Below, piece by piece: positions 50,814 through 59,483 of a DNA stretch of 64,000 bases. The notes beneath the pieces are model-generated. The model was not told the origin of the DNA. It worked only from the letters and a program-made list of their open reading frames with translations, and did not search any database. The first letter of the stretch is position 1. Every line of letters starts with the position of its first letter. The stretch spans positions 377,106 to 441,105 of the forward strand of contig NZ_SRLA01000005.1 of assembly GCF_004745825.1 (NCBI RefSeq), read 5' to 3'. A program made the position numbers and the translations under genes. This DNA comes from Hymenobacter fodinae (GTDB lineage: Bacteria; Bacteroidota; Bacteroidia; Cytophagales; Hymenobacteraceae).

Positions 50814-53800
50814 ATGAATGCATTCATAGATACCATTACCTCCACGGACCCTGCCGTGCGGAACCGGTCGTTCTACGACCTGAGCCGTGGGTTGTCGGCG
50901 CGGACGTTGCTGCAGCACCTGCGGGAGCTGGATGAGTTCCGGAAGGCCACGCCCAACCTCTACGACAAGGTGCGGGCCATTCTGTTTCTGTACGCCGGCT
51001 TCCGGTTTTTCCTGCAGGAGTCACCCGAAATTGCGCCCGTGGGTAATATCCCGTACGCGGGTTTTGAGGACCTGCTGGGCCGCCGGTTTGAGCACGCCAT
51101 CAGCACCTTCTTAAAGGAGCTTGACGCGCACGGGCCCAACGCCACGCTGTTCAGCGCCCTGGCCGAAAGCTACCACCACCTCTCCTTCCAGATTCTGGCC
51201 GACCAGGTGCGCAAGAGCGTGCGCTCCAGCAAAGGCAACCAGTGGATGTTCCGCGTAGGCCATCAGGAAGAGCACCCCATCCGCATTCACCCCCAGCTCT
51301 TGCAGCGCCAGGAAGGCAGCCTGTTCTACCCCGTCCTACACGAGAGCACGTCCGTGCGCATGGACCTCACGCACAGCGGCTGGTCGGATATCTTCTTCCT
51401 GGGGATGGACTACCCCGAGGGCGCCCGCGTGGTGAACCTCTCCATCGACTTGGGCGTGTTTGGGCGCGACAAAGACATTCTGCCGCCCCTGCACGCCTAC
51501 GTGCGCGTGATTCCGGACCCGGTGCTGCGCCTCACCAGCATCGACCTGAACACCACCAAGGACGTGCACGACCTGGCCGACCTGTTCAACTTCGGCAACG
51601 ACTACCTGAGCCTGGTGAAGGCCGGCGTAATTGCCTCCGGCCTGATTCCGCCTTCCTTCGAAGGCACCAATCAGAGCCTGCCCGACATTCTGGCCCGCAT
51701 TGTGGCGCCGGGCATGGGTATTGAGCTGGTAACCAAGGTAAACGACATTCCGAAAGGCTCGCGCTTTGCGGTGTCAACCAACCTGCTTGGCTCCATCATC
51801 AGCCTGCTGATGCGCGCCACCGGCCAGACTCAGCAGCTGACGGGTGGCCTACAGGAAAGTGAGCGGCGCCTGGTGGCCTCGCGCGCTATTCTGGGCGAGT
51901 GGATTGGCGGCTCGGGCGGTGGCTGGCAGGATTCGGGCGGCGTGTGGCCCGGCATCAAGGCCATTCAGGGCACGTTTGCCCAGCCCGGCGACCCCGAGTA
52001 CGACATCAGCCGCGGCACCTTGCTGCCCCGCCACCGGGTGCTGGAGGGCGAGGAGGTGCACCCTGAAATGGAGGAGCGCATCATGAAGTCGTTAGTGCTC
52101 ATGCACGGCGGCATGGCCTCCAACGTGGGCCCCATCCTGGAGATGGTGACCGAAAAGTACTTGCTTCGCGGCGAGCAGGAAACTGCCGCTCGCCAGCAAA
52201 CCAACGAGGTATTCGACAACATCCTGGCCGCCATCCGGGAGGGCGATATCAAGAAGCTGGGCGCCAACACGGCCCGCAACTTCGAGGGGCCCATCAAAAC
52301 CATTATTCCCTGGGCCACTACCTACTTCACCGAGCAGCTGATTGCCAAGGCGAAGAAGGAGTTCGGGGCCGATTATTACGGTTTCCTGATGCTGGGCGGC
52401 ATGTCGGGCGGCGGCATGGGCATGTTCGTGAACCCCGACAAGTACGAGGACTACAAGCGGCGGGTGCTGGAGCTGCTCCGCCAGACCAAGCAGGAGCTGT
52501 CGGCCTCCCTGCCGTTTGCCATGGAGCCGGTGGTGTACAACTGGAGCATTAATAAGCGCGGTTCGTGGGGCAGTCTGCACCAGGGCGCCGAGGCGCTGAT
52601 GCCGGAACAGTACTACGCCATCCACGTGTCGCAGCTGGTGAAACAGGAGCCCGAGTCAATTTCCTACATCCGGCGTGCCGAAATCGACTTCTTCACGACT
52701 CACTGCGAGCAAAACAACCTGGCTTACCCCCTGCTGCGCACCATCGTCAGCAACCTATTCAAGGTCTCCGACCCCACGGCCCAGGGTAACCGCAGCGTGG
52801 AAAACGAAAAGGCCGAGCGCATCAAGCAGGAAAACGGCTTCGACTACATTCAGCACGAAGACATTCGGGAGGAGCTGCAGAAAGGCCGCATCGGCCTCTC
52901 GCGCAACCGCCTTTCCGAAGACACCACCATCGAGGATGTGCAAACCGCCGACGTGGTGCCGTTTGAGACGCTAGGCCAGTATGAAGCCACCGGCGAAGAA
53001 GCTATTCGGGGCGGCAAGGTTGCCGTGCTGAGCCTTGCGGCCGGTGTGGGTAGCCGCTGGACTAAAGGCGCGGGCGTAATTAAGGCCCTGAACCCCTTCG
53101 TGGAGTTCAATGGCCGCCACCGCAGCTTCCTGGAGATTCACTTGGCCAAAACGCGCCGCGTAGCCCAGCACTACAGCTCTACTATTCCGCACGTGGTGGC
53201 CACCAGCTACCTCACCCACGAGCCTATCCGCAAACAGCTGGCCGCCACCGGCAACTTCGGGTACTCGGGGCCGGTGTACCTCTCAGAGGGCCGCAGCATT
53301 GGGCAGCGTTTCGTGCCTACTGAGCGCGATTTGCGCTTTATGTGGGAGGAAATGCCCCAGGAAACCCTCGACGAGAACAAGCAGAAAGTGCGCGACGCCG
53401 TGCGCGGCAGCATGATCAACTGGGCCAAAGGCAAGGGCGAAGGCACCGACTACGTTGACAACATTGCGGCCCAACGCTTCTCGCCCCTAGGCCACTGGTA
53501 CGAGGTATCAAACCTACTGCGCAACGGCACGCTGGCCCAACTGCTGCGCGAGAACCCGCAGGTGGAAACCCTCATGCTCCACAACATCGACACACTGGGT
53601 GCTGATGTGCACGCGGCGGCCCTGGGCTACCACCTGGCCTCGCGCAACGTGCTCACCTTTGAGGTGATTCCGCGCCGCATCGAGGACCGCGGCGGCGGAC
53701 TGGCCCGCGTGAACGGGCACGTGCGCCTGTTAGAAGGCCTGGCCCAACCCCACGAGGAAGATGAGCTGGCGCTGAGCTACTACAACTCCATGACCACCTG

Positions 53801-54149
53801 GATCCAAGTAGACCCGCTGCTGGCGCTGTTCGGCCTCACCCGCCAAGACCTGCAAACCGGCGACGAAGCCCAACTGGCCCGCGCCGTGCGCAGCGTGGCC
53901 CAGCGCATCCCCACCTATGTTACCATCAAAGATGTGAAGTACCGCTGGGGCCACGGGCAGGAGGATATTTACCCCGTGGCGCAGATCGAGAAGCTCTGGA
54001 GCGACATGTCGGCCCTGCCGGACGTGCAGTGCGGTTACGTGGTAGTGCCCCGCAGCCGCGGTCAGCAGATGAAGGACCCCGCCCAGCTAGATTCTTGGGT
54101 AACGGATGGCAGCAAAGCCCACGTGGAGTCGTTAGGCTCGTTTGAGTAA
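50814..54149 (+). CDS. GHMP-type sugar kinase / UDPGP-type pyrophosphorylase fusion
   Basis: 1111 residues. Residues ~1-650 align by motif with fucokinase-type GHMP kinases: VRMDLTHSGWSDIFF, LTSIDLNTTKDVHDLADLF, PKGSRFAVST near residue 312 (in the place of the PxxxGLGSS ATP loop), GGGWQDSGGVWPG near 366, and GGMSGGGMGMF. Residues ~730-1111 form a UTP-sugar-1-phosphate uridylyltransferase of the UDPGP class: VAVLSLAAGVGSRW, GVIKALNPFVEF, TLMLHNIDTLGADVH and NGHVRLLEG. The pair would phosphorylate a free sugar and then activate it as a nucleotide sugar. The bifunctional Bacteroides FKP has the reverse order. The ATP loop here is degenerate, so kinase activity is uncertain. Confidence 0.8.
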   Translation: MNAFIDTITSTDPAVRNRSFYDLSRGLSARTLLQHLRELDEFRKATPNLYDKVRAILFLYAGFRFFLQESPEIAPVGNIPYAGFEDLLGRRFEHAISTFLKELDAHGPNATLFSALAESYHHLSFQILADQVRKSVRSSKGNQWMFRVGHQEEHPIRIHPQLLQRQEGSLFYPVLHESTSVRMDLTHSGWSDIFFLGMDYPEGARVVNLSIDLGVFGRDKDILPPLHAYVRVIPDPVLRLTSIDLNTTKDVHDLADLFNFGNDYLSLVKAGVIASGLIPPSFEGTNQSLPDILARIVAPGMGIELVTKVNDIPKGSRFAVSTNLLGSIISLLMRATGQTQQLTGGLQESERRLVASRAILGEWIGGSGGGWQDSGGVWPGIKAIQGTFAQPGDPEYDISRGTLLPRHRVLEGEEVHPEMEERIMKSLVLMHGGMASNVGPILEMVTEKYLLRGEQETAARQQTNEVFDNILAAIREGDIKKLGANTARNFEGPIKTIIPWATTYFTEQLIAKAKKEFGADYYGFLMLGGMSGGGMGMFVNPDKYEDYKRRVLELLRQTKQELSASLPFAMEPVVYNWSINKRGSWGSLHQGAEALMPEQYYAIHVSQLVKQEPESISYIRRAEIDFFTTHCEQNNLAYPLLRTIVSNLFKVSDPTAQGNRSVENEKAERIKQENGFDYIQHEDIREELQKGRIGLSRNRLSEDTTIEDVQTADVVPFETLGQYEATGEEAIRGGKVAVLSLAAGVGSRWTKGAGVIKALNPFVEFNGRHRSFLEIHLAKTRRVAQHYSSTIPHVVATSYLTHEPIRKQLAATGNFGYSGPVYLSEGRSIGQRFVPTERDLRFMWEEMPQETLDENKQKVRDAVRGSMINWAKGKGEGTDYVDNIAAQRFSPLGHWYEVSNLLRNGTLAQLLRENPQVETLMLHNIDTLGADVHAAALGYHLASRNVLTFEVIPRRIEDRGGGLARVNGHVRLLEGLAQPHEEDELALSYYNSMTTWIQVDPLLALFGLTRQDLQTGDEAQLARAVRSVAQRIPTYVTIKDVKYRWGHGQEDIYPVAQIEKLWSDMSALPDVQCGYVVVPRSRGQQMKDPAQLDSWVTDGSKAHVESLGSFE

Positions 54150-54195
54150 GTAGCAAATCGTCGTTCGGTGCTTTGCTCTGAATGACTGATAAATA

Positions 54196-54250
54196 AACAG
54201 CTAGGCCAGTTGAACACCAATGTTTGGTATTCAACTGGCCTAGCTGTTTC
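54196..54250 (+). terminator. Terminator built from inverted CTAGGCCAGT motifs
   Basis: The arms AACAGCTAGGCCAGTTGAA (54196-54214) and TTCAACTGGCCTAGCTGTT (54230-54248) form a 19-bp perfect stem ending in TTTC. Each arm contains one copy of the iterated 10-mer. It follows the fusion gene. The rest of the gap to 54395 shows no gene. Confidence 0.85.
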
Positions 54251-54395
54251 TAATGCTTACTTAAGTCGCTTCCCTCTCTTCGGTAAGTAGCCAAGAGTAG
54301 GCAAAGCTTAGGGCCTCGAGTAACTTATTTGTCAGATTACGCCTAAATGTAGAGGGCCTTATGGACAGGCCTAGCGGGCCCTAACGGTTAGTATA

Positions 54396-54791
54396 TTAAA
54401 GGCTCCCGCCGTCTAATGGCCGTAGCTGATCTGCCAGGGAACGGGTTTTATCGGTCACCTCATTACCAGTGTGCAAGGTTGACTTTTTTTCTATTAGCAT
54501 GATGTGGCATTCTTGCTCGGCCACCGGGTTATGACGGACGCCCTTCGGCACAACGTACAAGGCCCCTTCTGGCAACTCGACGGCCCCGTGTTCAAGTTCG
54601 ATGCGCAAGTGGCCCTTCAGAACAAAAAAGACTTCATCTTCCTGGTCGTGACTGTGCCAGGCCAGTGAGCCCTGAATTTTGGCAACTTTCACATAGGAGT
54701 CTTCAAATTCAGCCACTACTCGTGGTGACCAGTACTCGGTCAGGGATGCCGCCGTTTGGTGCAAAGACGGAAGAAAGGACAATACGTGCAT
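54396..54791 (-). CDS. Cupin-domain protein
   Basis: 131 residues from the ATG at 54791. One small cupin: metal-type motif 1 LAWHSHDQEDEVFFVLKGHL (His, His, Glu) and motif 2 VPKGVRHNPVA (His). It may be an enzyme or a sensor of a small ligand; the family is too broad to say more. It lies divergent from a decayed AraC regulator at 54949, which suggests that the two were once related in function (inference). Confidence 0.82.
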   Translation of the reverse strand: MHVLSFLPSLHQTAASLTEYWSPRVVAEFEDSYVKVAKIQGSLAWHSHDQEDEVFFVLKGHLRIELEHGAVELPEGALYVVPKGVRHNPVAEQECHIMLIEKKSTLHTGNEVTDKTRSLADQLRPLDGGSL

Positions 54792-54948
54792 GATCAAGAA
54801 TGAAGGTTCGTGCGAAAGCGAGGCAATTTAGCAGGTGATAGGGCTAGAGCGCATTCTGAGCGCAATTCCTACAAGCACAGGTATCAAGTAGAGCCAGCAC
54901 CAACACAATAAGCTAAATGATGTTGTTTTGGGGCCAACCCGTAGTTGT

Positions 54949-55880
54949 ATGAAGCCAACCTCCCTCGCCGCCTTTTACGCCGCCTGCGCCCCCACTCCGG
55001 AAACGGGAGCCAGCATTTTACCACCGCCGGACATGGCGCAGGGAGTCGGGCATTTCAACGTGTTTCCGCTGGCCGACCTGCGCCAGGCGCCGCCCATGCC
55101 CTTTACCCGACGGTCCTACCACAAAATTGTGCTCTGTCGCAGCCGCAGCTAGGTAGAATACGCCGACCGCGCCACGCACAGCGCCCGTAACACCTTGTTT
55201 CTCGTGACGCCGCGCGTGCCCTACCGGTGGCTGCCCACGGAAACGCCTGAGGGGTACTGCTGCCTTTTCGACGACGCCTTTCTGCTTCCCGCCCGCTCTG
55301 GTTTAACCGTAGCGGAACTCCCCATATTTCAGCCCGAGGCTTACCCGGTGTGGGAAGCCACCGAGGCCGAATGCTCAGCAGTGGAAGCTATTTTTCAGAA
55401 GATGCAGCACGAGCTTATCTCGGGCTACGCCTACAAGCACGACCTGTTACGCACCTACGTGTGGGAGCTGATTCATCTGGTGCAGAAACTGCAACCTGCC
55501 CCGGCCCGACTGGCCACGCACAGCGCCGCCGAACGGGTAGCCACTCAGTTCGCCGACCTGCTGGCCCAACAGTTTCCGCGCCAGAGTCCGCAGCCCCCGT
55601 TGCGCCTGCGCACCGCCGCCGACTACGCCGACCAACTGGCCGTGCACGTCAACCACCTCAACCGGGTGCTGAAGGAAACCACCGGCCACACCACTACCAC
55701 TCTCATTAGCCAGCGCCTGCTGCAGGAGGCAAGCTGTTGCTGCGGCAAACGAGCTGGAGCATCTCGGAAGTTGCCGATAGCTTGGGCTTTGCCGATGTGG
55801 CGCATTTCTGCACATTTTTCAAGCGCTACACTGCCCAAACGCCGAGAGACTTCCGCAGCGCAGCCGTGTTTGAAATCTAA
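54949..55880 (+). pseudogene. AraC-family transcriptional regulator, decayed
   Basis: The sequence reads as an AraC regulator with an N-terminal sensing domain from the ATG at 54949 (MKPTSLAAFYAAC). An in-frame TAG at 55150-55152 interrupts the conserved region before VEYADRATHSARNTLFLV. A one-base shift near 55730 then throws the C-terminal helix-turn-helix out of frame; in the correct frame it reads SISEVADSLGFADVAHFCTFFK and ends at 55880. Two independent lesions argue for true decay and not for a sequencing slip, although this is not proven. It lies just upstream of the SDR gene that it probably once controlled. Confidence 0.8.
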
Positions 55881-55925
55881 AGCAATTGGCTTGATTGGCG
55901 AAGTTTACCCTAGGCCTGTCGGCCG

Positions 55926-55933
55926 CACCTTTG
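55926..55933 (+). promoter_or_regulatory. -7-like element CACCTTTG before the SDR gene
   Basis: One base off TAnnTTTG, with a TTTA about 18 bases upstream; the ATG of the SDR gene follows 50 bases later. Weak support only. Confidence 0.3.
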
Positions 55934-55982
55934 CGAGGTATTCATTCACCTCTCTGGTGCGGAGCAAACACGAACAGGCAAT

Positions 55983-56693
55983 ATGGGAAACAAGAAAATT
56001 GCGCTGGTTTCCGGCGGCAATAAAGGTATCGGCTTGGCCATTGTACGCGGGCTACTACGGGCAGGCTGCCGGGTTTACCTAGGCGCCCGCGAGGTAGCAA
56101 AAGGTCAGCAAGCCGCCGCGGAGCTAGCGGCAGAAGGCGACGTACAGGTAATTGAGCTAGATCTGAACAGCCCAGAAACGCTGACGGCTGCCGCGGCCCA
56201 CCTGCAGCGCGAGGTAGGCCACCTCGATATTCTGGTGAACAACGCAGGTATCAACGTACCGGGTGATGGCCACGCGAGCCTGGCAGATGTTCGGAGCGTA
56301 GCGCAAGTCATGCAGACCAATTTTGTGGGCACGCTGGCAGTTGCTCAAACCTTTTTGCCGCTGCTGCGGCAGGCCGCGGCGGGGCGCATTGTCAACGTAT
56401 CCAGTCCGCTGGGCTCCCTCACCCTCAGCAGGCAAAACGACTGGGGCCTACTGGGGTATTCGGCCTCGAAAGCGGCCCTGAACATGCTCACCGTGCAACT
56501 GGCCTACGAACTACGCGACACGACCATCGCAGTAAACTCGGCCAACCCCGGCTACACGGCCACCGACCTAAACGGCTTTGCCGGCACCGACACCCCCGAC
56601 CAAGGAGCCGCGGAGGCCATCCGGCTAGCCTTGCTACCCCCGGATGGTCCTACCGGCACAAGCTCTTCCGCCACGGCCGTATTGCCCTGGTAA
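55983..56693 (+). CDS. Short-chain dehydrogenase/reductase
   Basis: 236 residues. Classical SDR: cofactor loop GGNKGIG (11-17), NNAG at 86-89, Ser140, and the YSASK catalytic pair Tyr159 and Lys163. The residue after the second strand (AREVAK) suggests NADPH preference. It resembles carbonyl-reductase-like enzymes of Bacteroidota. It follows a decayed AraC regulator, so its expression may now be unregulated or driven from the weak -7 element at 55926. A terminator shared with the convergent aldo-keto reductase gene follows. Confidence 0.9.
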   Translation: MGNKKIALVSGGNKGIGLAIVRGLLRAGCRVYLGAREVAKGQQAAAELAAEGDVQVIELDLNSPETLTAAAAHLQREVGHLDILVNNAGINVPGDGHASLADVRSVAQVMQTNFVGTLAVAQTFLPLLRQAAAGRIVNVSSPLGSLTLSRQNDWGLLGYSASKAALNMLTVQLAYELRDTTIAVNSANPGYTATDLNGFAGTDTPDQGAAEAIRLALLPPDGPTGTSSSATAVLPW

Positions 56694-56697
56694 ACAC

Positions 56698-56743
56698 TAA
56701 ACCACCCCGCCACTAGCGCATTTGCTAGTGGTGGGGTGGTTTA
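56698..56743. terminator. Bidirectional terminator
   Basis: TAAACCACCCCGCCACTAGC (56698-56717) pairs with 56724-56743, with one G-T pair and a 6-base loop. It lies between the convergent SDR and aldo-keto reductase genes. Confidence 0.85.
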
Positions 56744-56761
56744 CTTCAGTGAAATCCCCTC

Positions 56762-57754
56762 TTATGAGCCTAGAATCTGCTCAATGCGACTCAGCTCCTC
56801 TTCGCTAAATTGAATGTTTTCCAAGCAGCGCAGCGAGTCCGTGAGTTGATCGGGCTTGCTGGCTCCGATAAGCACTGACGTTACCCGCTCATCGCGCAGA
56901 ATCCAGGAAAGCGCCATTTGGGCGAGGCTCTGGCCACGCTCCTGAGCCAGCGTATTCAGCTGCTGAATCTGGCCTAGGCGCTCCGGAGTAAGCTGGTTTT
57001 CGGTGAGGAAGCCGACGCCTTTCGCCACCCGTGAGTCGTCAGGAATGCCGTGCAGGTATTTGTCAGTGAGCAGGCCCTGGGCCAGGGGCGAGAACGGAAT
57101 GCAGCCTACGCCTTCCTGGCCTAGCAGGTCGAATAGGCCACCTTCTACCCAGCGCTCAAACATGGAGTATTTGGGCTGGTGAATCAGGCAAGGCGTGCCT
57201 AGCTCCTGCAGAATCTGCATGGCGCGGGCGGCTTCTTCGGGCTGGTAGTTGCTGATGCCAACGTACAGCGCTTTGCCCTGGCGCACGACGTGGTCGAGGG
57301 CGCCCATGGTTTCTTCCAGGGGTGTGTCCGGGTCGGGACGGTGCGAGTAGAAGATGTCCACGTAGTCCAGCTTCATGCGCTTGAGGCTCTGGTCGAGGCT
57401 GGAGAGGAGGTATTTGCGGGAGCCCCATTCGCCGTAGGGCCCCTCCCACATGTGGTAGCCGGCTTTGGTGGAGATAATCAGCTCGTCGCGGTAGCCGTAG
57501 AAATCTTCCTTCAGGATGCGGCCGAAGTTGGTTTCGGCAGAGCCGGGCGGCGGACCGTAGTTGTTGGCCAAATCGAAGTGCGTCACGCCGCTGTCGAAGG
57601 CCCGGTGCAAAATGGCGCGAAAGTTACTGAGCACATCCACGTCGCCAAAGTTGTGCCAGAGGCCTAGGGACACGGCTGGCAGCTTAAGGCCACTCCGGCC
57701 GCAGCGCCGGTAGAGCATGGAGGAATAGCGGGAGGGGTTTGGTTGGTAGGGCAT
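56762..57754 (-). CDS. Aldo/keto reductase (YghZ-like)
   Basis: 330 residues. Catalytic set visible: Asp-x-x-x-x-Tyr in DLANNYGPPPGSAE, Lys in ISTKAG and His in YSHRPDPDT. The N-terminus (RRCGRSGLKLPAVSLGLWHNFGD) and PFSPLAQGLLTDKYL match the YghZ/L-glyceraldehyde-3-phosphate reductase branch, which reduces toxic aldehydes with NADPH. A single gene, convergent with SDR. Confidence 0.9.
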   Translation of the reverse strand: MPYQPNPSRYSSMLYRRCGRSGLKLPAVSLGLWHNFGDVDVLSNFRAILHRAFDSGVTHFDLANNYGPPPGSAETNFGRILKEDFYGYRDELIISTKAGYHMWEGPYGEWGSRKYLLSSLDQSLKRMKLDYVDIFYSHRPDPDTPLEETMGALDHVVRQGKALYVGISNYQPEEAARAMQILQELGTPCLIHQPKYSMFERWVEGGLFDLLGQEGVGCIPFSPLAQGLLTDKYLHGIPDDSRVAKGVGFLTENQLTPERLGQIQQLNTLAQERGQSLAQMALSWILRDERVTSVLIGASKPDQLTDSLRCLENIQFSEEELSRIEQILGS

Positions 57755-57902
57755 CTAGAAAGTATGTAGTTGGATAGAGACAGCAAGTACGCAGGAACCA
57801 GTGCAATGCAAGCTCAACCGCAGCCAATTTTTCACACGTAGTGCTCTATCTTTCTCCGCCGAACATCTTTCAGGCAATCCGCTCTACTTCCTTCCGAACG
57901 TG

Positions 57903-58271
57903 ATGACCCCTCAAATCCGCTCCCTCCGTCCTTTCATTGGCGCCAAAGATTTTGCCGTTTCGCGCAGCTTTTACCAAGCCTGGGGATTCGTTGAAACGGT
58001 GCTGTCGCCGGCCATGTCTCTCTTTTCCCGCGAGGGCGTAAGCTTTTACCTGCAGAATTATTACGTGCCCGAATGGGTAGACAACACCATGCTGTTTCTG
58101 GAAGTGGAAGACGTGGAGAAATACTGGGCTGAGCTTACGGCGCTGGATTTGCCCGGCCGCTACGCCGGGGTGCGGGTGTTGCCCATCCGGCACGAGGACT
58201 GGGGTAAAGAAGGCTTCGTGCACGACCCCGCCGGCGTGCTCTGGCACATTGGCGAGTTCAAAAGTGAATAG
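57903..58271 (+). CDS. VOC-family (glyoxalase/bleomycin-resistance-like) protein
   Basis: 122 residues from the ATG at 57903. Paired beta-alpha-beta units of the VOC fold: FIGAKDFAVSRSFYQAWGFV, SFYLQNYYV, then MLFLEVEDVEKYWAEL and FVHDPAGVLWHI. Members bind a metal and act on small aldehydes, aromatic rings or drugs; the substrate is unknown. A TATCTTTC element lies ~50 bases upstream. It is divergent from the aldo-keto reductase gene. Confidence 0.85.
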   Translation: MTPQIRSLRPFIGAKDFAVSRSFYQAWGFVETVLSPAMSLFSREGVSFYLQNYYVPEWVDNTMLFLEVEDVEKYWAELTALDLPGRYAGVRVLPIRHEDWGKEGFVHDPAGVLWHIGEFKSE

Positions 58272-58309
58272 CCTTCATACGCCGCTCGTAGCTGAGTAGA
58301 CTATCGCAC

Positions 58310-58453
58310 ATGAAGTTTCTCTTTGCCTTTGCTCTGGCATTGGCTCCTATTTTAGATTTTGGTCAACCGGCTATGCCTAGGCCAAAAGGGCCAATGGCAC
58401 TACTATACAGCAGTGTTATTCACAGTTCATTAATTACAATTAGTCAACTTTGA
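58310..58453 (+). CDS. Short signal-peptide frame, possibly a truncated gene
   Basis: 47 codons beginning with a good signal peptide (KFLFAFALALAPI) and then losing coding character after ~25 residues. It may be the broken 5' end of a secreted-protein gene at the edge of the AT-rich patch. Confidence 0.3.
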   Translation: MKFLFAFALALAPILDFGQPAMPRPKGPMALLYSSVIHSSLITISQL

Positions 58454-58517
58454 TTAAGAACATATCCTCTCAAACCTCCTCGACTTTCAGGTTCCTATAT
58501 CAAGGCAAACCAAGTTA

Positions 58518-58763
58518 CTACAATTGCTGCTCCAGTGTGGCCTTTAGGTCGCGCAAGCAGCCACGTACATTATGCGCCAGGATGTATTTCTCTAGAGCGG
58601 AAAACAGCTGCAAAGGCTGTCTCAGCGCAAAGGCATAGGTAAAAGCTGCCTTGGTAGTGCCAGCGCTTAGCTCTTCAAAACGCCAGGAGCCGGCAAACGT
58701 GGCGAACATTCCCGCCGGCTTGGTCAGCTTTATAGCTGCAACCGATGGTAGATTGAACGATGC
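58518..58763 (-). pseudogene. SRPBCC-family remnant (C-terminal part)
   Basis: An 81-codon frame without a plausible start; an in-frame TAA at 58764-58766 cuts it off from any N-terminus. The reading, with KLTKPAGMFATFAGSWRFEE, then TKAAFTYAFALR and the final LRDLKATLEQQL, matches the last strands and long helix of SRPBCC (START-like) proteins. The first half of the domain is missing. It is the relic of a gene disrupted at the border of the AT-rich patch. Confidence 0.6.
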
Positions 58764-58766
58764 TTA

Positions 58767-59057
58767 CTCCGTTTCCATACATAAAAAGGCACCATGATTT
58801 TACTACCTAGATGAAACGTTTCGGTCTCCTACTACAAGATTTCAGCTGGATATTGCGGGATCTTTAGGACAAAATATTTTGAACCATGTTAATAATACAT
58901 ATGACACCAATGACACGTCGGACATAACATTTATTTTAATAATAACGAAGTATATATTTATATAAATGTTATATTACACAATAATAACACCACCATAATC
59001 ATTCATCATACATACACTATATTTATTTAACAAATGTTAAACTATAAAAAACAAGAC
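58767..59057. other. AT-rich non-coding stretch
   Basis: The sequence turns strongly AT-rich from about 58870 with no supported gene. No transposase or terminal repeats were recognised. Confidence 0.5.
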
Positions 59058-59483
59058 ATGAATAGTAACCCAATATTCACAATAAATATAATATATTACT
59101 TGCTATTCTTTTTGTTATTTGGTTGCAAAAACAAAACTAGTGAATACAAATTAACTAATGGAAATTATAAATTTTGGGATGTATACAAATATCATAGAGG
59201 AAAAAAGTATTTGTATGGTTCATATGCGCTGCATAAAAAAGGAACATTACAATTGTACTTTTATAACAGGTATCATAAAAGATGCAAATGGCATACAGGT
59301 GATGCTGTTTATCCAAATACTTGGTTTCTCAAACATAATGATACTATTTACATACAAGGATTTTTCAAAAGAATAATACTACTATCTAGCGACAGTGTAA
59401 TATTAAAGAACACAGTATCTGGTGATACTTTATTGTTTTTAAAATCTAAAAATCAAAGCTTAAACTACGATTGTAATACATAG
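59058..59483 (+). CDS. AT-rich orphan lipoprotein
   Basis: 141 residues from the ATG at 59058 (a start at 59034 is possible but gives a poorer signal). Lipobox FGC with Cys23 after a hydrophobic signal (INIIYYLLFFLLFG). The mature part is basic and Tyr-rich (KFWDVYKYHRGKKYLYGSY) with several beta strands. Base and codon use are very AT-rich and quite unlike the rest of the window, so it was probably acquired from an AT-rich bacterium. No family recognised. Confidence 0.6.
   Translation: MNSNPIFTINIIYYLLFFLLFGCKNKTSEYKLTNGNYKFWDVYKYHRGKKYLYGSYALHKKGTLQLYFYNRYHKRCKWHTGDAVYPNTWFLKHNDTIYIQGFFKRIILLSSDSVILKNTVSGDTLLFLKSKNQSLNYDCNT

Larger units (their letters stand above)
2973..54243. repeat. Dispersed iterated 10-mer CTAGGCCAGT
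   Basis: At least 20 copies on both strands were found by eye. Plus-strand form at 2973, 4168, 7432, 9583, 14249, 16320, 20532, 34262, 37287, 41668, 47879, 52971 and 54201; reverse form ACTGGCCTAG at 12604, 17980, 32491, 34256, 36440, 47903 and 54234. The shorter cores CTAGGCC and TGGCCTA are more numerous still. Copies lie within genes in different frames and between genes. Confidence 0.85.
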
